A stretch of DNA of 24,305 nucleotides from a virus, in IMG/VR virus record IMGVR_UViG_3300006793_000276, positions 1-24,305 of that record. One strand, 5' to 3'. Positions 5,002 through 15,500 of the stretch are shown in pieces; position 1 is the stretch's first letter, and each line of letters begins with the position of its first letter. The position numbers and the translations under genes were made by a program. The notes below the pieces were generated by a model. The model was not told the origin of the DNA, searched no databases, and was given only the letters and a program-made list of their open reading frames with translations.

Positions 5002-6746
5002 CAGACAAAGAACAGCAGTTAGCCAATTTAATCCGAATCGACCCCGAGGTCTGGTTCTCAACATTTGCCGTCATTAAGGATAAGAGGGGCAAAGATATTA
5101 AACCTAAAGCGAATACGCTACAAAAGCGTATGTTCGACCATTATAGAAAATGCCAAGTAGAAAAAAAGCCGTGCAAGATGATCATTCTAAAACCCCGTCA
5201 GAAGGGGGCGAGCACATGCGCTCAAGCTCTGACATACCACCACATGAGGAAGCACGAGAATCTGGCGGGCTCTCTGATGGGGGATATTGCGGGGACGAGC
5301 GACAAAGTCTTCGAGATCTATCGGAGATACGCCGAGAACGACGCCTTTCCGTGGGACGATACCGGAACAAATCTCGAGGATGGAGGCAATCTGGCAGACT
5401 TAATGAAACTAAGGTCCAAAAGTGCGTACGGAAAGGAAACCGCCGGATCGAAAAACGCAGGTCGAAGCGGAACTATCCAGGTCGGTAATATGACTGAGGT
5501 CGCTTTCTGGCCTAATACGGGACAAAAAGACCCCGCTCTTGGTTATCTACAGTCGCTGTACGACGGAGACAATGTTTCACTAGTTGTTGCCGACTCTACA
5601 CCGAATGGCCCAGCCGGTTGGTTTTATAACACATGGGTGCAGGACAATGAATGGGCTAAGATATTTGCCGCTTGGTGGGAGTTCGAAGATTCCGAAATAC
5701 CTTTCAAATCTGAAGTTGAACTTCAAGATTTCAAAGACACTATGACCGATGACGAGAAGTCAGAAGTCGAGCGTTTCGACGTAAACTGGGAGCAAATGCA
5801 TTGGAGAAGGAGAACTCTTCAGGACAAATGTAATGGCGATGTTTCTAAGTTCCGCCAGGAGTATCCATCGGATCCCGAAGAATGTTTCTTAATGTCGTCC
5901 CGCCCTCGTTTCCAGATTGAAGTACTAAAGGAAATGGCAGATGCGGCTCCTAAACAAGATAAAACCGTAGGTAGTCTAAGCTTACAGCCAAATAAGTCGG
6001 TATCTTATAATTTAGACAGGGCAGGGTCTTGGGTTGTTTACGAGCAACCTGAAGAAGATTCGAAGTATGTCATAGGCGTTGACACTTGTACTGGTGAAGA
6101 TCAGCAAATGCAAGGTTTAGCAGCCGACCCTGACTATCATAGCGTGCAAGTTTGGAAAGCTCCTTACGAAGATTGGCACGGAGACTGGCACGTAGCGAGG
6201 TTAGTTGCCCATCACCACTCTCGGGTAGAGATCGGAGTTCTCGCCGAGGAGATTGTCGCGGCAGCAACCTGGTACGGAAAGGCTTTCGTAGTCCCCGAAA
6301 TCAACAATAGTGGGTTAGCGATAATTAAATATCTACTAGAAGCGGGTTGCCATGTCTATCAACGAAGGAAAGTTAACAATTCAACAGGGATGGTCGAAAA
6401 GTTCTTTGGGTGGCAAACAGACAAAATAACAAGAAAAACATTAATCGACCATTTAGCTTCCGAAATCATGGATAGGAACATCGATATACCAGACGAAGGG
6501 GTGCTAAAGGAGTTAAAAACATTTATTATAAATGAAAAAGGAAAACCCGAAGCGGCACCAGGGCATCACGACGACCATGTCATGGCAACAGCGCTAGCCG
6601 TGTACAATATCGATTCCGCTACTACATTTAGAAAGCACAAGAAAAGAAAAATTACGAACAAGATGCTTAGGAAAAACCCAGGGCTTCTATGCCCAGACGG
6701 TTTTATGAGGGTTCCATTATCGGAATACAAGCGGTTGAGGAGGTAA
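4998..6746 (+). CDS. terL: Terminase large subunit (packaging ATPase and nuclease)
   Basis: 582 residues, usual for the family. ATG at 4998 has GGAGG at 4983-4987 and overlaps the upstream stop by 4 nt. The ATPase half has the phage-type Walker A LKPRQKGAST (64-73), Walker B ending NMTEVAFW with Glu167 as catalytic acid, and the coupling motif ADSTPNG (198-204). EYPSDPEECFL (288-298) is the typical linker signature. The RNase H-like nuclease half shows VIGVDTCTGED (Asp362), FVVPEINNSG (Glu434) and HHDDHVMATALAVYN (Asp525 or Asp526), so both domains look intact. It powers DNA translocation through the portal and cuts the concatemer. Codons from about 5190 to 5500 are distinctly GC-richer (about 55% in three sampled 60-base lines) than the end of the gene (32% in one line). 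Confidence 0.95.
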   Translation: MTDKEQQLANLIRIDPEVWFSTFAVIKDKRGKDIKPKANTLQKRMFDHYRKCQVEKKPCKMIILKPRQKGASTCAQALTYHHMRKHENLAGSLMGDIAGTSDKVFEIYRRYAENDAFPWDDTGTNLEDGGNLADLMKLRSKSAYGKETAGSKNAGRSGTIQVGNMTEVAFWPNTGQKDPALGYLQSLYDGDNVSLVVADSTPNGPAGWFYNTWVQDNEWAKIFAAWWEFEDSEIPFKSEVELQDFKDTMTDDEKSEVERFDVNWEQMHWRRRTLQDKCNGDVSKFRQEYPSDPEECFLMSSRPRFQIEVLKEMADAAPKQDKTVGSLSLQPNKSVSYNLDRAGSWVVYEQPEEDSKYVIGVDTCTGEDQQMQGLAADPDYHSVQVWKAPYEDWHGDWHVARLVAHHHSRVEIGVLAEEIVAAATWYGKAFVVPEINNSGLAIIKYLLEAGCHVYQRRKVNNSTGMVEKFFGWQTDKITRKTLIDHLASEIMDRNIDIPDEGVLKELKTFIINEKGKPEAAPGHHDDHVMATALAVYNIDSATTFRKHKKRKITNKMLRKNPGLLCPDGFMRVPLSEYKRLRR

Positions 6747-6769
6747 ACAACTAAAATTAAGGTAATCAA

Positions 6770-9592
6770 ATGGCAGATAAAGAAGCAAAAGTTGGCGACT
6801 GGGCTCTTAAGGTAATTGATGGCAAAGTTTATAAGTATAAAATAACAAGTGGTGGTGGGGGTGGGTTTGTACCGTCGCCAGAAGCTTTAGTAACTTCAAA
6901 GTGGTTAAGAGAAAATAGAGATAAAATTGCGTATTATAACCGCGATCTGGCTCAATACCCCGAAATAATGAAGTTGCATGTTGCCAGCGAGGCAAAAGAT
7001 TCCGGGATGACTGAATCGGTCGACGACGCTATAGAAGAAATTTACGTAGATACCCCTCTCGAAGAGGGTATGAATGAGCCTTTTGACCCGAATAAGGCGA
7101 CTATAGATAACCCAACCCCCGCACCCGAAAACAAACCCAAACCCGCACCCGCACCCGAAAACAAACCCGGCGTAAAACCCACCGAGGTCAAACCCAAACC
7201 CGTCACTATGGACCGACCTTCAAGACCCGGGCCTCAAGATGAAATTGATAAAATATCAAAAGGTGTCGGCAATCTTCCCATTAGTAAACCTCGTCAGGGT
7301 AACCCCGGCAGCTCCATACCCGATATGGCTGGAGCTAGAGATCGTGCCGCAATTGAACATTGGCGCGGTAAAAAACTTAAAGAAGCAATCGAAGACGACG
7401 AGCAGAGCAGAAGAAAAAATAAGATCATCGGTGCGTGGGCCGACGGAAAAGCTGGCTACGGCTGGTGGGACAACGCAACCGACGCAGAGAGAGCAAAAGC
7501 TTCTGCCGCTTTTACAAGAGATTCCCAAGCCGGGAAATACCACCCAAATAATGTCAAAAATGACCCGAACAACCCAACCTACCGGGCTCCCGCAGATATA
7601 GTTCAAGAAATTGACAGAGTAAACGGCGGGCCTTCGAAAAGAGCGGATGCCCAAGTTATCCGAGAACTTAAAAAGAATGTAGTCAAGGGTAATGATGTAG
7701 TTAAAACTGATGGGTTCGACCCAGTAGCTTTTAAAAATACCGACGAGTATAGAGAAATGCTTAAGCAGTATTCTTTAGAAAACCCAGGAGGCGAAACAGT
7801 GGAAGAAGGGACAATGGGCCCTTACGCCGATTTTAACAGACCCGCCGCCGCAAAAATTAGACAAGAGCGATTCGATCCTTCTAAGATGTCGGACGGTTTT
7901 GGCGCAGATAGAATAAAAAAAGAAGAAATGAAGCCATGGCTTCAGAATTTAGTAGACCCGCCAGCTCCCGAAACACCAAGCGGTCCTTACATCGGTGCGG
8001 AAAATACACCTAAAGGCCAGCCATTAGACAGAGAAACCGATTACGCCGACAGCATAGAGCAGTCACCTCCCCGTATTCAAGAACTCCCTCCCCAGGATCC
8101 CTTTGAAGAGCCCCCGCCCGGCAGTGGCTTTAACGGAGAAGGTATTACAGGCAGAACAGGCCCAGCCCGCGGCGGGTTAGTCGATGGCGAAGACACTTCT
8201 AACGATAAAGGCATGTACATCGACGGCGAAGACACTGCTAATGATGAGGGTTTTTACTACGACAAAGGCAGAACAGGCCCACCTGAGCAACCCGCTCCTT
8301 CAATGGAAGAGCCCGCTCCAGCTCCCGTAGATGAGGTTACCGAAAGGTATAAAACTAATGACCCCAATGCTTTTTCAGTAGAAGAAAGCCGCGGACCAGG
8401 TTCGGTGGCACCAACACCCGCTCCCGCACCCGCTCCCGCAGATGAGGTTACCGAAAGGTATGAAACTAACGACCCCAATGCTTTTTCAGTAGAAGAAAGC
8501 CGCGGACCGGGTTCAGTATCGCCAACACCAGAACCAAAACCCGAGCCTCAATCAGGCTCAGGTCAAAGTGGTAATTTCTCACTGGACACAATCGACCAAC
8601 TCCCAGTGCCACCGCCCGTATCTCCCACCGATCGCAAATACCCTGATGGTTTAGAGAACTCTCCCGTATTTAACCCCCCTAGTCCTCCAACTCGTCAGCA
8701 AGATTTAGAAACGGTTCAAAATATTACACACAGGGAGACTCCAAAAGAGCCCGCTCCAGCTCCGGCTCCGGCTCCGGCTCCAGCCCCAGCCCCGGCCCCG
8801 GCCCCGGCCCCGGCCCCTGCCTCTATGGAAGAGCCCGCTCCAGCTAGAGTTCCTTTTCAACCCGCACCGGTAGAGAGGTCTAGTAGTTCTGCTGCCAGCA
8901 ACGCTAGGCCTATGACTCAGGCCGAAATGTACTTTAATGCTATTAAAGAGAACGCGTTAGCAGCGGGAAGAACTATAGAAGACGCCCGCAGAGATTTTCA
9001 ATTAAAGTGGCAGCAAGCTTCCAAAATGCATCCCGCGGAAAGAGATAATCACGTTAATCAATATGTGTTATCTACATCCAAAAGGGCGACTCAACCTAAC
9101 CCTCTTAGTGGTAATAGAGCCGAAATAGACGCATATAACGAACAAGAAAGACTTTCGGGTATGGGTTGGAAGGATAGAATGCAAGCCCAAGGTTTAGGTG
9201 AAGAGGATATGATAAGAAACCGTGTTAACGACGACATACTAGAATCAACCAAGGGTGCTGGCCCTCGCTTTTTCAGTAACCCTCGGTACGGCAATGCGCT
9301 TAATGCTCAACACGCTTATCAAGATTGGCGTAAAGGTTTAAACCCAGGCCAAACCCAAACGCATGAAAAGTTTCTGTACCCCGAAGGAGTCCCATCTGTA
9401 GGCGATATAATGGGTGCCAAAAAACAAGAAATATTAAACAACGACATGCGCAACCCGGCCCCTCAATTCCCCGCCCCTCAAATGGGCCCCGGAGGTTCTC
9501 ACACTGATGTAGCCATGTCTCAACTAGATAAACTACCAAAAAGAGAGCAGGCCAGAAGATTAGGGCTCAACCACCTTACCAACTCATTCTAA
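6770..9592 (+). CDS. Large disordered Pro/Ala-rich repeat protein, unknown
   Basis: 940 residues from ATG 6770, with TAAGG 7 nt upstream. The first ~80 residues look folded (GDWALKVIDGKVYKYKI, then a five-glycine stretch), and the last ~220 (from MTQAEMYFNAIKENALAAGR) are helical and charged. Between them lies a long low-complexity region rich in Pro, Ala, Glu, Gly and Asp, with GEDT(S/A)ND repeats, a 37-residue duplication and an 11-unit Ala-Pro tract. No enzyme motif, signal peptide or membrane helix is visible. It lies 23 nt after the large terminase and 6 nt before the giant protein, so it is probably a virion or assembly protein working with one of them: a disordered linker, scaffold or ejected partner. 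The family is not recognised. Confidence 0.8.
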   Translation: MADKEAKVGDWALKVIDGKVYKYKITSGGGGGFVPSPEALVTSKWLRENRDKIAYYNRDLAQYPEIMKLHVASEAKDSGMTESVDDAIEEIYVDTPLEEGMNEPFDPNKATIDNPTPAPENKPKPAPAPENKPGVKPTEVKPKPVTMDRPSRPGPQDEIDKISKGVGNLPISKPRQGNPGSSIPDMAGARDRAAIEHWRGKKLKEAIEDDEQSRRKNKIIGAWADGKAGYGWWDNATDAERAKASAAFTRDSQAGKYHPNNVKNDPNNPTYRAPADIVQEIDRVNGGPSKRADAQVIRELKKNVVKGNDVVKTDGFDPVAFKNTDEYREMLKQYSLENPGGETVEEGTMGPYADFNRPAAAKIRQERFDPSKMSDGFGADRIKKEEMKPWLQNLVDPPAPETPSGPYIGAENTPKGQPLDRETDYADSIEQSPPRIQELPPQDPFEEPPPGSGFNGEGITGRTGPARGGLVDGEDTSNDKGMYIDGEDTANDEGFYYDKGRTGPPEQPAPSMEEPAPAPVDEVTERYKTNDPNAFSVEESRGPGSVAPTPAPAPAPADEVTERYETNDPNAFSVEESRGPGSVSPTPEPKPEPQSGSGQSGNFSLDTIDQLPVPPPVSPTDRKYPDGLENSPVFNPPSPPTRQQDLETVQNITHRETPKEPAPAPAPAPAPAPAPAPAPAPAPASMEEPAPARVPFQPAPVERSSSSAASNARPMTQAEMYFNAIKENALAAGRTIEDARRDFQLKWQQASKMHPAERDNHVNQYVLSTSKRATQPNPLSGNRAEIDAYNEQERLSGMGWKDRMQAQGLGEEDMIRNRVNDDILESTKGAGPRFFSNPRYGNALNAQHAYQDWRKGLNPGQTQTHEKFLYPEGVPSVGDIMGAKKQEILNNDMRNPAPQFPAPQMGPGGSHTDVAMSQLDKLPKREQARRLGLNHLTNSF
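8183..8260 (+). repeat. 39-bp in-frame tandem repeat (GEDT unit)
   Basis: Two adjacent 13-residue units, DGEDTSNDKGMYI and DGEDTANDEGFYY, are encoded at 8183-8221 and 8222-8260. Synonymous and nonsynonymous differences have accumulated, so the duplication is not recent. The units are acidic and tyrosine-bearing. A related GRTGP motif flanks the block on both sides (near 8150 and 8270), so the duplicated segment may once have been longer. Confidence 0.7.
8330..8551 (+). repeat. 111-bp in-frame tandem duplication
   Basis: Two adjacent 37-residue copies start at Asp521 (8330-8440) and Asp558 (8441-8551) of the 940-residue protein. Both begin DEVTERY(K/E)TNDPNAFSV and continue EESRGPGSV, differing mainly in their proline-rich ends (Ala-Pro versus Glu/Lys-Pro). 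The DNA is nearly identical over the first ~80 bases, so the copies are recent or kept alike by recombination. The length is a multiple of three and preserves the frame. Confidence 0.85.
8753..8818 (+). repeat. Hexanucleotide Ala-Pro codon repeat, 11 units
   Basis: Eleven consecutive Ala-Pro codon pairs. The first five use GCT CCA/CCG and the last six use GCC CCA/CCG/CCT, so two homogenised sub-blocks sit side by side: the mark of replication slippage or unequal recombination rather than coding selection alone. Copy changes would lengthen or shorten the linker without breaking the frame. The tract is followed by SMEEPAPA, which also occurs upstream near 8300. Confidence 0.85.
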
Positions 9593-9598
9593 ATTAAT

Positions 9599-12500
9599 AT
9601 GGGTCTTCTCGATGATTTAGATCTTGGAAGAGAGGCGTATTCAAAAAAACGTCCTCTCAAACTAGAGGGGTTCGAAAGGCCAGTACCAAAACCGGAACCA
9701 ACCCAACGACCCGCCAATTGGACCCCCGAGTTGGCTATGGAAGAAGTAAGATCAAAAAGATCAACTTCAGGCCAAACTCCCGCGTGGGACCCACCCGCGG
9801 AAGAGCCTTCTTTACAGGAAACCGACCCTAACCTTGCTCAGGCTTATAAGGATATTAATACTTTTAAAAAAGATATATCCGCGTTATCAAGCGACGTAAG
9901 TAATTATAAAGAAATAGCGGGCACTAAGACAAACGCTCTTAATGATTTTTATGAAAACACCGTCGCTCCTTTTTGGCAGGAACAGTTTAGCGAAGGATTC
10001 CTAGAAACTCCCGAACTAGACCTAAAGAAACCCGAATCTATTGACGGGTTTTTTAAAGACATAGACTCCCGGTATGACGGTTTTCAAAAAAGAGTAGACG
10101 AAGGGGATACTTCTTGGTTTGGAGAAGACGAGCAATTAGGTCGCGCTTCTCGTATGCTGAAAGGTAAAAGAAAATACGACCTTATTAAGCAAAAGCACGC
10201 AAGAATGCTTAAGGACTACCATCAGTCCCAAAATGCTTTTAATAGTGCGGAAGCCCGTAAAAAAGCAATGAAGGAAGCTCTTATGAGTCTCCCCGAAAAT
10301 GCAAGAAGGGCGGCAGGTACTTGGAAAGAAGAAAACCCGGATAAAACTCTTACCCCGTCCCAGATAAACTCTTTGCTTGATAAACAGAAATTTGAAAAGC
10401 CTCAGTACAGTCTTACCGGCGATTTAATAAACCCCGACAAAGTTGACCCCAGGTTAAATCTTGATGAAGGCGATTACTACTCCAAAAAAGATCAGGATAG
10501 GCAGGGCAAAAGATTAGGTGCGGTAGAAAAGTACGGACTAAGTGGGCTTCAAAAAGATCTAAAAGAATTAGATACCGCCACTAAGCTTAAAAAACACGGA
10601 ATGATGTATTCCGTTTTAGGTGAGATTGCTAATCGTTCTATTTACATAAGTGCTGCTGAAAAGGAAGCAATTAACTTAGACCGAATTAAAAAAGCCGGGT
10701 TTGGTTCTTATAAAGGAACCGATATTAACGAAGCTATTGAAAATCTCGGCGGAGAAGATCGTATAATTGCGGCTTCTTTAGTCGAAAATGTTGGAAAGGC
10801 TCATGTCGCTTTAGAAAGGGCAAAAGTATTTCACGCCGCAAATGTAAAACAAAAAGGAGCAGAAGAAGCAAAACGAGAAATAGAGCTAGCCGAAAAGAAC
10901 TTTAGTGCCGCTTTTAACGCAGCAATACAGGGTGGATTTGGGGAGGAAATAGAAAAAAGAGGGAGGTCAAATAGTTGGTACGGCAATTTGTATAACGCCT
11001 ACCGAGCTGGTGATTTACTCGAAGACGCAAGTGATTTTACTTTAAAACTTGCCGGGTATAGTGAGTTTACTCAAACCGACGCCAAAAAATTAATAGACAT
11101 CATGACCGAGATGCAGAATCTCGAGACATCTGAAACCTATAAATCGTATAAGCAATCTTCTTCCGATAATTTACTAGACGCGTTTGGTAATATATTTAAG
11201 CACGGTCTTGCAATACCCGAAATGGTTACTGAAACTTTGACCGGTTTCTTTAACACATATTTTACAGAAGCTCCACGAACTCTAGCGATTACAACGGGAA
11301 CGGGGGCTTTGGCAGGTACCGTAATAACCCCGGGAGCTGGTACTTTAGCAGGAGCTGGAACGGGGGCCGCTTGGGGTTTAAGACTAAATGCCGGTGTTTC
11401 TTCATTTGTAATGGAGTATGTCGGGGAGTTTCTTTCCGAAATGGAAAAAGCTGGCGTCGATTGGCACAACCCTAACGTGTTTATGGCGGCTTTCAACAAC
11501 CCCACATTAATGGCGGAAGTTAGAGAGAAGGCTACTAAAAAAGCGGGAGGTGTTGCTTTTTTTGATATTATTGCCGCCGGTATAGCGGGTAAAACGATGA
11601 GGTTAGTAAAAAACCCATCGTCGTTGAAAAAACTACCAAATGGAGTAAAAGCATTTAGGCAAGAGTTAGACGCCGGAATCCAAGTCAGCTCAGCACGCCA
11701 ATCACTCGCCATGGGTGCAGAGCTCGCCGTACAAGGTGGCTTAGGTGGTACAGGTGAAGCGGTTGGTCAACTTCTTACTTTAGACCCAGGCGAAGAAATA
11801 GACTGGGATGCAATTGCGGCCGAAATGGGTATCGAAGCTCTCGGGCCGGGAGGTTGGGGTTTTGCAACAAACTATGCCCTTTCTAAATTCAGAGGGGGTT
11901 ACGCACTCGAAGATCTCACGGGTACAGAAGCTAATATTTTAAACAAAGAACAAACCGCCGACGGGTATGTAGAGCAAGTAGACCAGGCGGGTTTTCGTTA
12001 CGAAAGGAGGAGGTTTAATACAGCTCAAGATTATCTTAATTATGTAGTCGAACAGACTGGTATGGATCTTAATTCTCCTACCGGTTTCCTCGTAAGCAAA
12101 CTTGTAGGGTTTGCCCAGGCTTCAGGTAAAATTGGAAACCTCGGAGTTGTGGTTGCAGATAGGACTCCTTTCTCCGGTTCAACTACCCGTGGTGCTTATA
12201 ACAACGGTACAATATTTCTTAACAAAAAAGCCTTAGCCGGCAGGGAAGATAGTACTCCTTTCGTACTTCTTCACGAAGGTGGTCACTATATCCAAGATAT
12301 GTTCTTCACACCCGAAATGGTGTCGGACATGTACGGCAAGTATCACGGAGACGACGACGCAAAGAAACTATCATGGGCTCAGTACAAGCTAGGTAGGCAA
12401 GTACTTAGCCTCGAAGATCTTTCAACTAGTGAGCTTAATACCGTAAACAGTACCTTTGACACTACTTCAGATTTAGTTAAGCACGCCGAGTGGTTCACCT

Positions 12501-15500
12501 CCCAAGTAGGAGCAGCTCTTGCAATTGAGAGTGGTTTAGCCGGAGGTACAAAGGTAGACTCAAATGTCAAAAAAGCCGTTAGGGCTATGATGAAGTACAT
12601 CACTGGTGACGAAAGCGTTGAGCAGTTTTTCCCACCCTCACCCGAGTCTGATGCTGACGGAGCCGTTAGATTAGCGCTACTTGCGCAACTCGGTTTTGAT
12701 CCAAATACTTTACAAAATAACAGAGCCGCATTTGTCGCTGAAGATGGGTCACAGGCCGCTGGTACGACGGTGAATCCGTTTGAAGTGAACTTAGCTAATA
12801 TGGCTAATTGGGATCAGAATACTAGAGATGTGTGGGCTAGGATTTTGGGTTACAAAAACTGGAAGAGTTTACCTAATAAATTTAAAAGAGGTGGGGCGGT
12901 TAGGAGAGATAAAACTCTTGCCGGTGGTGGTGACCCTACAGCAACCGTCGACCTTTCTGATCCCGAAGTTCAACAAAAACTTTATAAAGGATCTAACATC
13001 TCTAAACCCGTAGCTACCGAGACTCAAGAAGGCGGAGGCAACCTAAAGAAAGTAACAACGCTATCTCCCGAGAAAAGTAAGACCGGAGGTAAAGTTGGAG
13101 CGGCGGCAAGAACCGCGTTGTCCAAAGGAGCGGCGGAAACTGATGTCGAAGAACTGGGCAGTAAAACTATAAAAACTAGCGCCGGTGAGCCGCTCAACAT
13201 AATTAAAAAAGCCGGAGATGGCGGTCCAATTGATTTAAAAGGAGTACCTAAAGAAAGAAGCCGAGTAGAGAGCAGAATAAAAGAGATCAAAGACACCATT
13301 GCGGAACTCAAAACTCCTAATAAGGTTTGGGATTCTAGTGAAAAAACCGGTCCTAGATGGGTAGAACAGCCCCGTTTTGAAACCGCCGAAGACCAGAAAA
13401 AGGCAATAGCTCCTCTTGAAAACGAGCTAAAAGGATTAGAAGCTAGATCTAAAAATATCAAAGAAGTACCCGTTTCAAAAGGAGGTAAGCCAATCCCCGA
13501 AGGACTTGGAACTGGGCCTAAGGACGAGTTCTCAATAGCAAAGCAAAAGGTAGATAACATAATCGAAAAAGCCGGCGAAGCCACTAAGCCTAAGCCTGCT
13601 AAAGTAGAAGTCGTTAAACCTAAACCCGTTCCTACTAAGAACAAGTCGGGTAAGCCTAACATCGCGAGAGACCCCATCGCTAAAAAGGATAATCTCGATG
13701 AAGTTAAACCTACCGTAAGTAAGCAAGAAAAAGAAGCGGACAAACCTAAGGAAGTAGCTAAATCAAAAGTTACTCCTAAAAAACTTTTTGAAGACCCTAA
13801 GCCGATAAAGGAGTCTACTTTAAAAAAGCTAGAAGCAAAAAGTGAGAAAAGAAAAGAACAGGCTGTCGAAAGTAAAAAAGACAGAGATGCACCTGATTCA
13901 GTAAAAGATGTTCAAGATAGCATTTCCGAACTTTCTAGGCTTAATAATAAGGAGATGGCGGGCAGGATTTCCAAAGCGAAAAAAAGTATAATAAAAAGAA
14001 AAACGGAGCAAATCCAGTCTCTTACAAAAGATGATCTCATGAATATGAAGATCAATGGGAAGAGCCGTAAACTTTCCGAAGTTAAACGAAGTTTGTTAAA
14101 AAAAGTATCAGTAGACCCATTAGACATACTAAGGGAGCTGTTGTTTCCAGGACTAGACCCGGATTCTAATATATTCGAAGCTTTAGGTTTCTCCGAATTT
14201 GAAGATATTTTCGATGGTCTGGAAGCGAAAACATTGACCCCCGATCAAATAAAGAAATTAAATTCTAAAATAGAAAATTATTTCGATAACAATTTACCCG
14301 AGCTATCTGAACAAGCACCAGTTGTAGAAGGAGTTTTAGTCCCTTACGGAGTTCACGATGTTAGTATACCTGGTGCTGCCGCATTAAATGGAAAGACTGA
14401 GAAGAGTGTTCAAATTTCATTTACGAATAACTTAGGTGAAGAAGGCGACATTATTAATGTAAAAGGTAAGCGTCAAAAAGAAGGAGGTATTTGGTATGGC
14501 GATAAAGAATTTACCCCCGTTAAAGGAAGATATGGATGGGAGATCTTAGGAAAGAAAGAACTTCTTAAAGACGGGAAAGTATACGCTTATAAATATTCTT
14601 TAAAGGCAGTCACCGAAGACCAAGCTCGTCGCGATTTACCCTGGCACGAAGTACCAGCGTCAGCTATCCCAGGGAGACTTAACGATTTTAGTGTAGCGGA
14701 CAATAGGGGAGGTAAGGTTTCCCGAGAAAATTTCAGAGATCCATTGTCTCCAATTACCCGTCAATATTTATCAATAGGTCAAGCTCTTCGCGGGAAATCA
14801 AAGACAGCTTTAACCGCAATGTCCGGCGACTGGAACAACAAAGCCAAAGAAGGTATACCCGCTAGGAATGCTTATCGTTTATTCCGAGCTATGTCTAAGG
14901 GTGATGTTGATTACGGCCTACTTGAGACATTGTACGGAAAGGACACTGATACTTCTAAAGTTAGCTACGATGATGCAAGAATGATTGGTACGATGGTGCT
15001 TGGGGCGTTGGCTCCGGCAAGGACTACTTCCAAGAGAAGAGTCGCATCGATGCAGAAGAATTTAAAATCAAACTTCGACCCAGTTGAAGAAAAATTAGAA
15101 AAAGAAAACAAAGCGAGCGGGGGTAGGGCGGAGTCGTACGAGCAAACAACTTTTAAGATAGATGAAGAAGGTAATACTATTAACTTTCTTCGCGGACTTT
15201 ACAGCAGAATACGAGCTGATGAAAAAAGTAGGCAAAAATCAAAAGACGATTTAAGAGCGGCGGACCTTGTCTTGATCGACCTTATGAATGCAGAAGATCA
15301 GTTCGGCATGACTAAAGATCAAATCAGGACGGAGCTTACTACCTTGTTCACCGATCCGAACAATGAATTCTTCGGCTTGGTCGATGTTTTCCGTGCTGGC
15401 ATCGATGTTCAATCCGGAGACGCAACTAAAGTAGCAAAACGCTTTGAAGATGGCCGGCCGGTTATTACACCAACCGAAGACCAAGCAAAAGCTCTTGATA

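Noticed and set aside
5150-5488. 112-codon frame overlapping the large terminase in another frame
   Set aside because: Arg/Ser-rich translation typical of a shifted reading of GC-rich coding DNA; the terminase frame carries the Walker motifs.
13024-13743. 239-codon minus-strand frame inside the giant gene
   Set aside because: Ser/Leu/Pro-rich antisense of the Lys/Glu-rich linker, with no ribosome site; an expected shadow.
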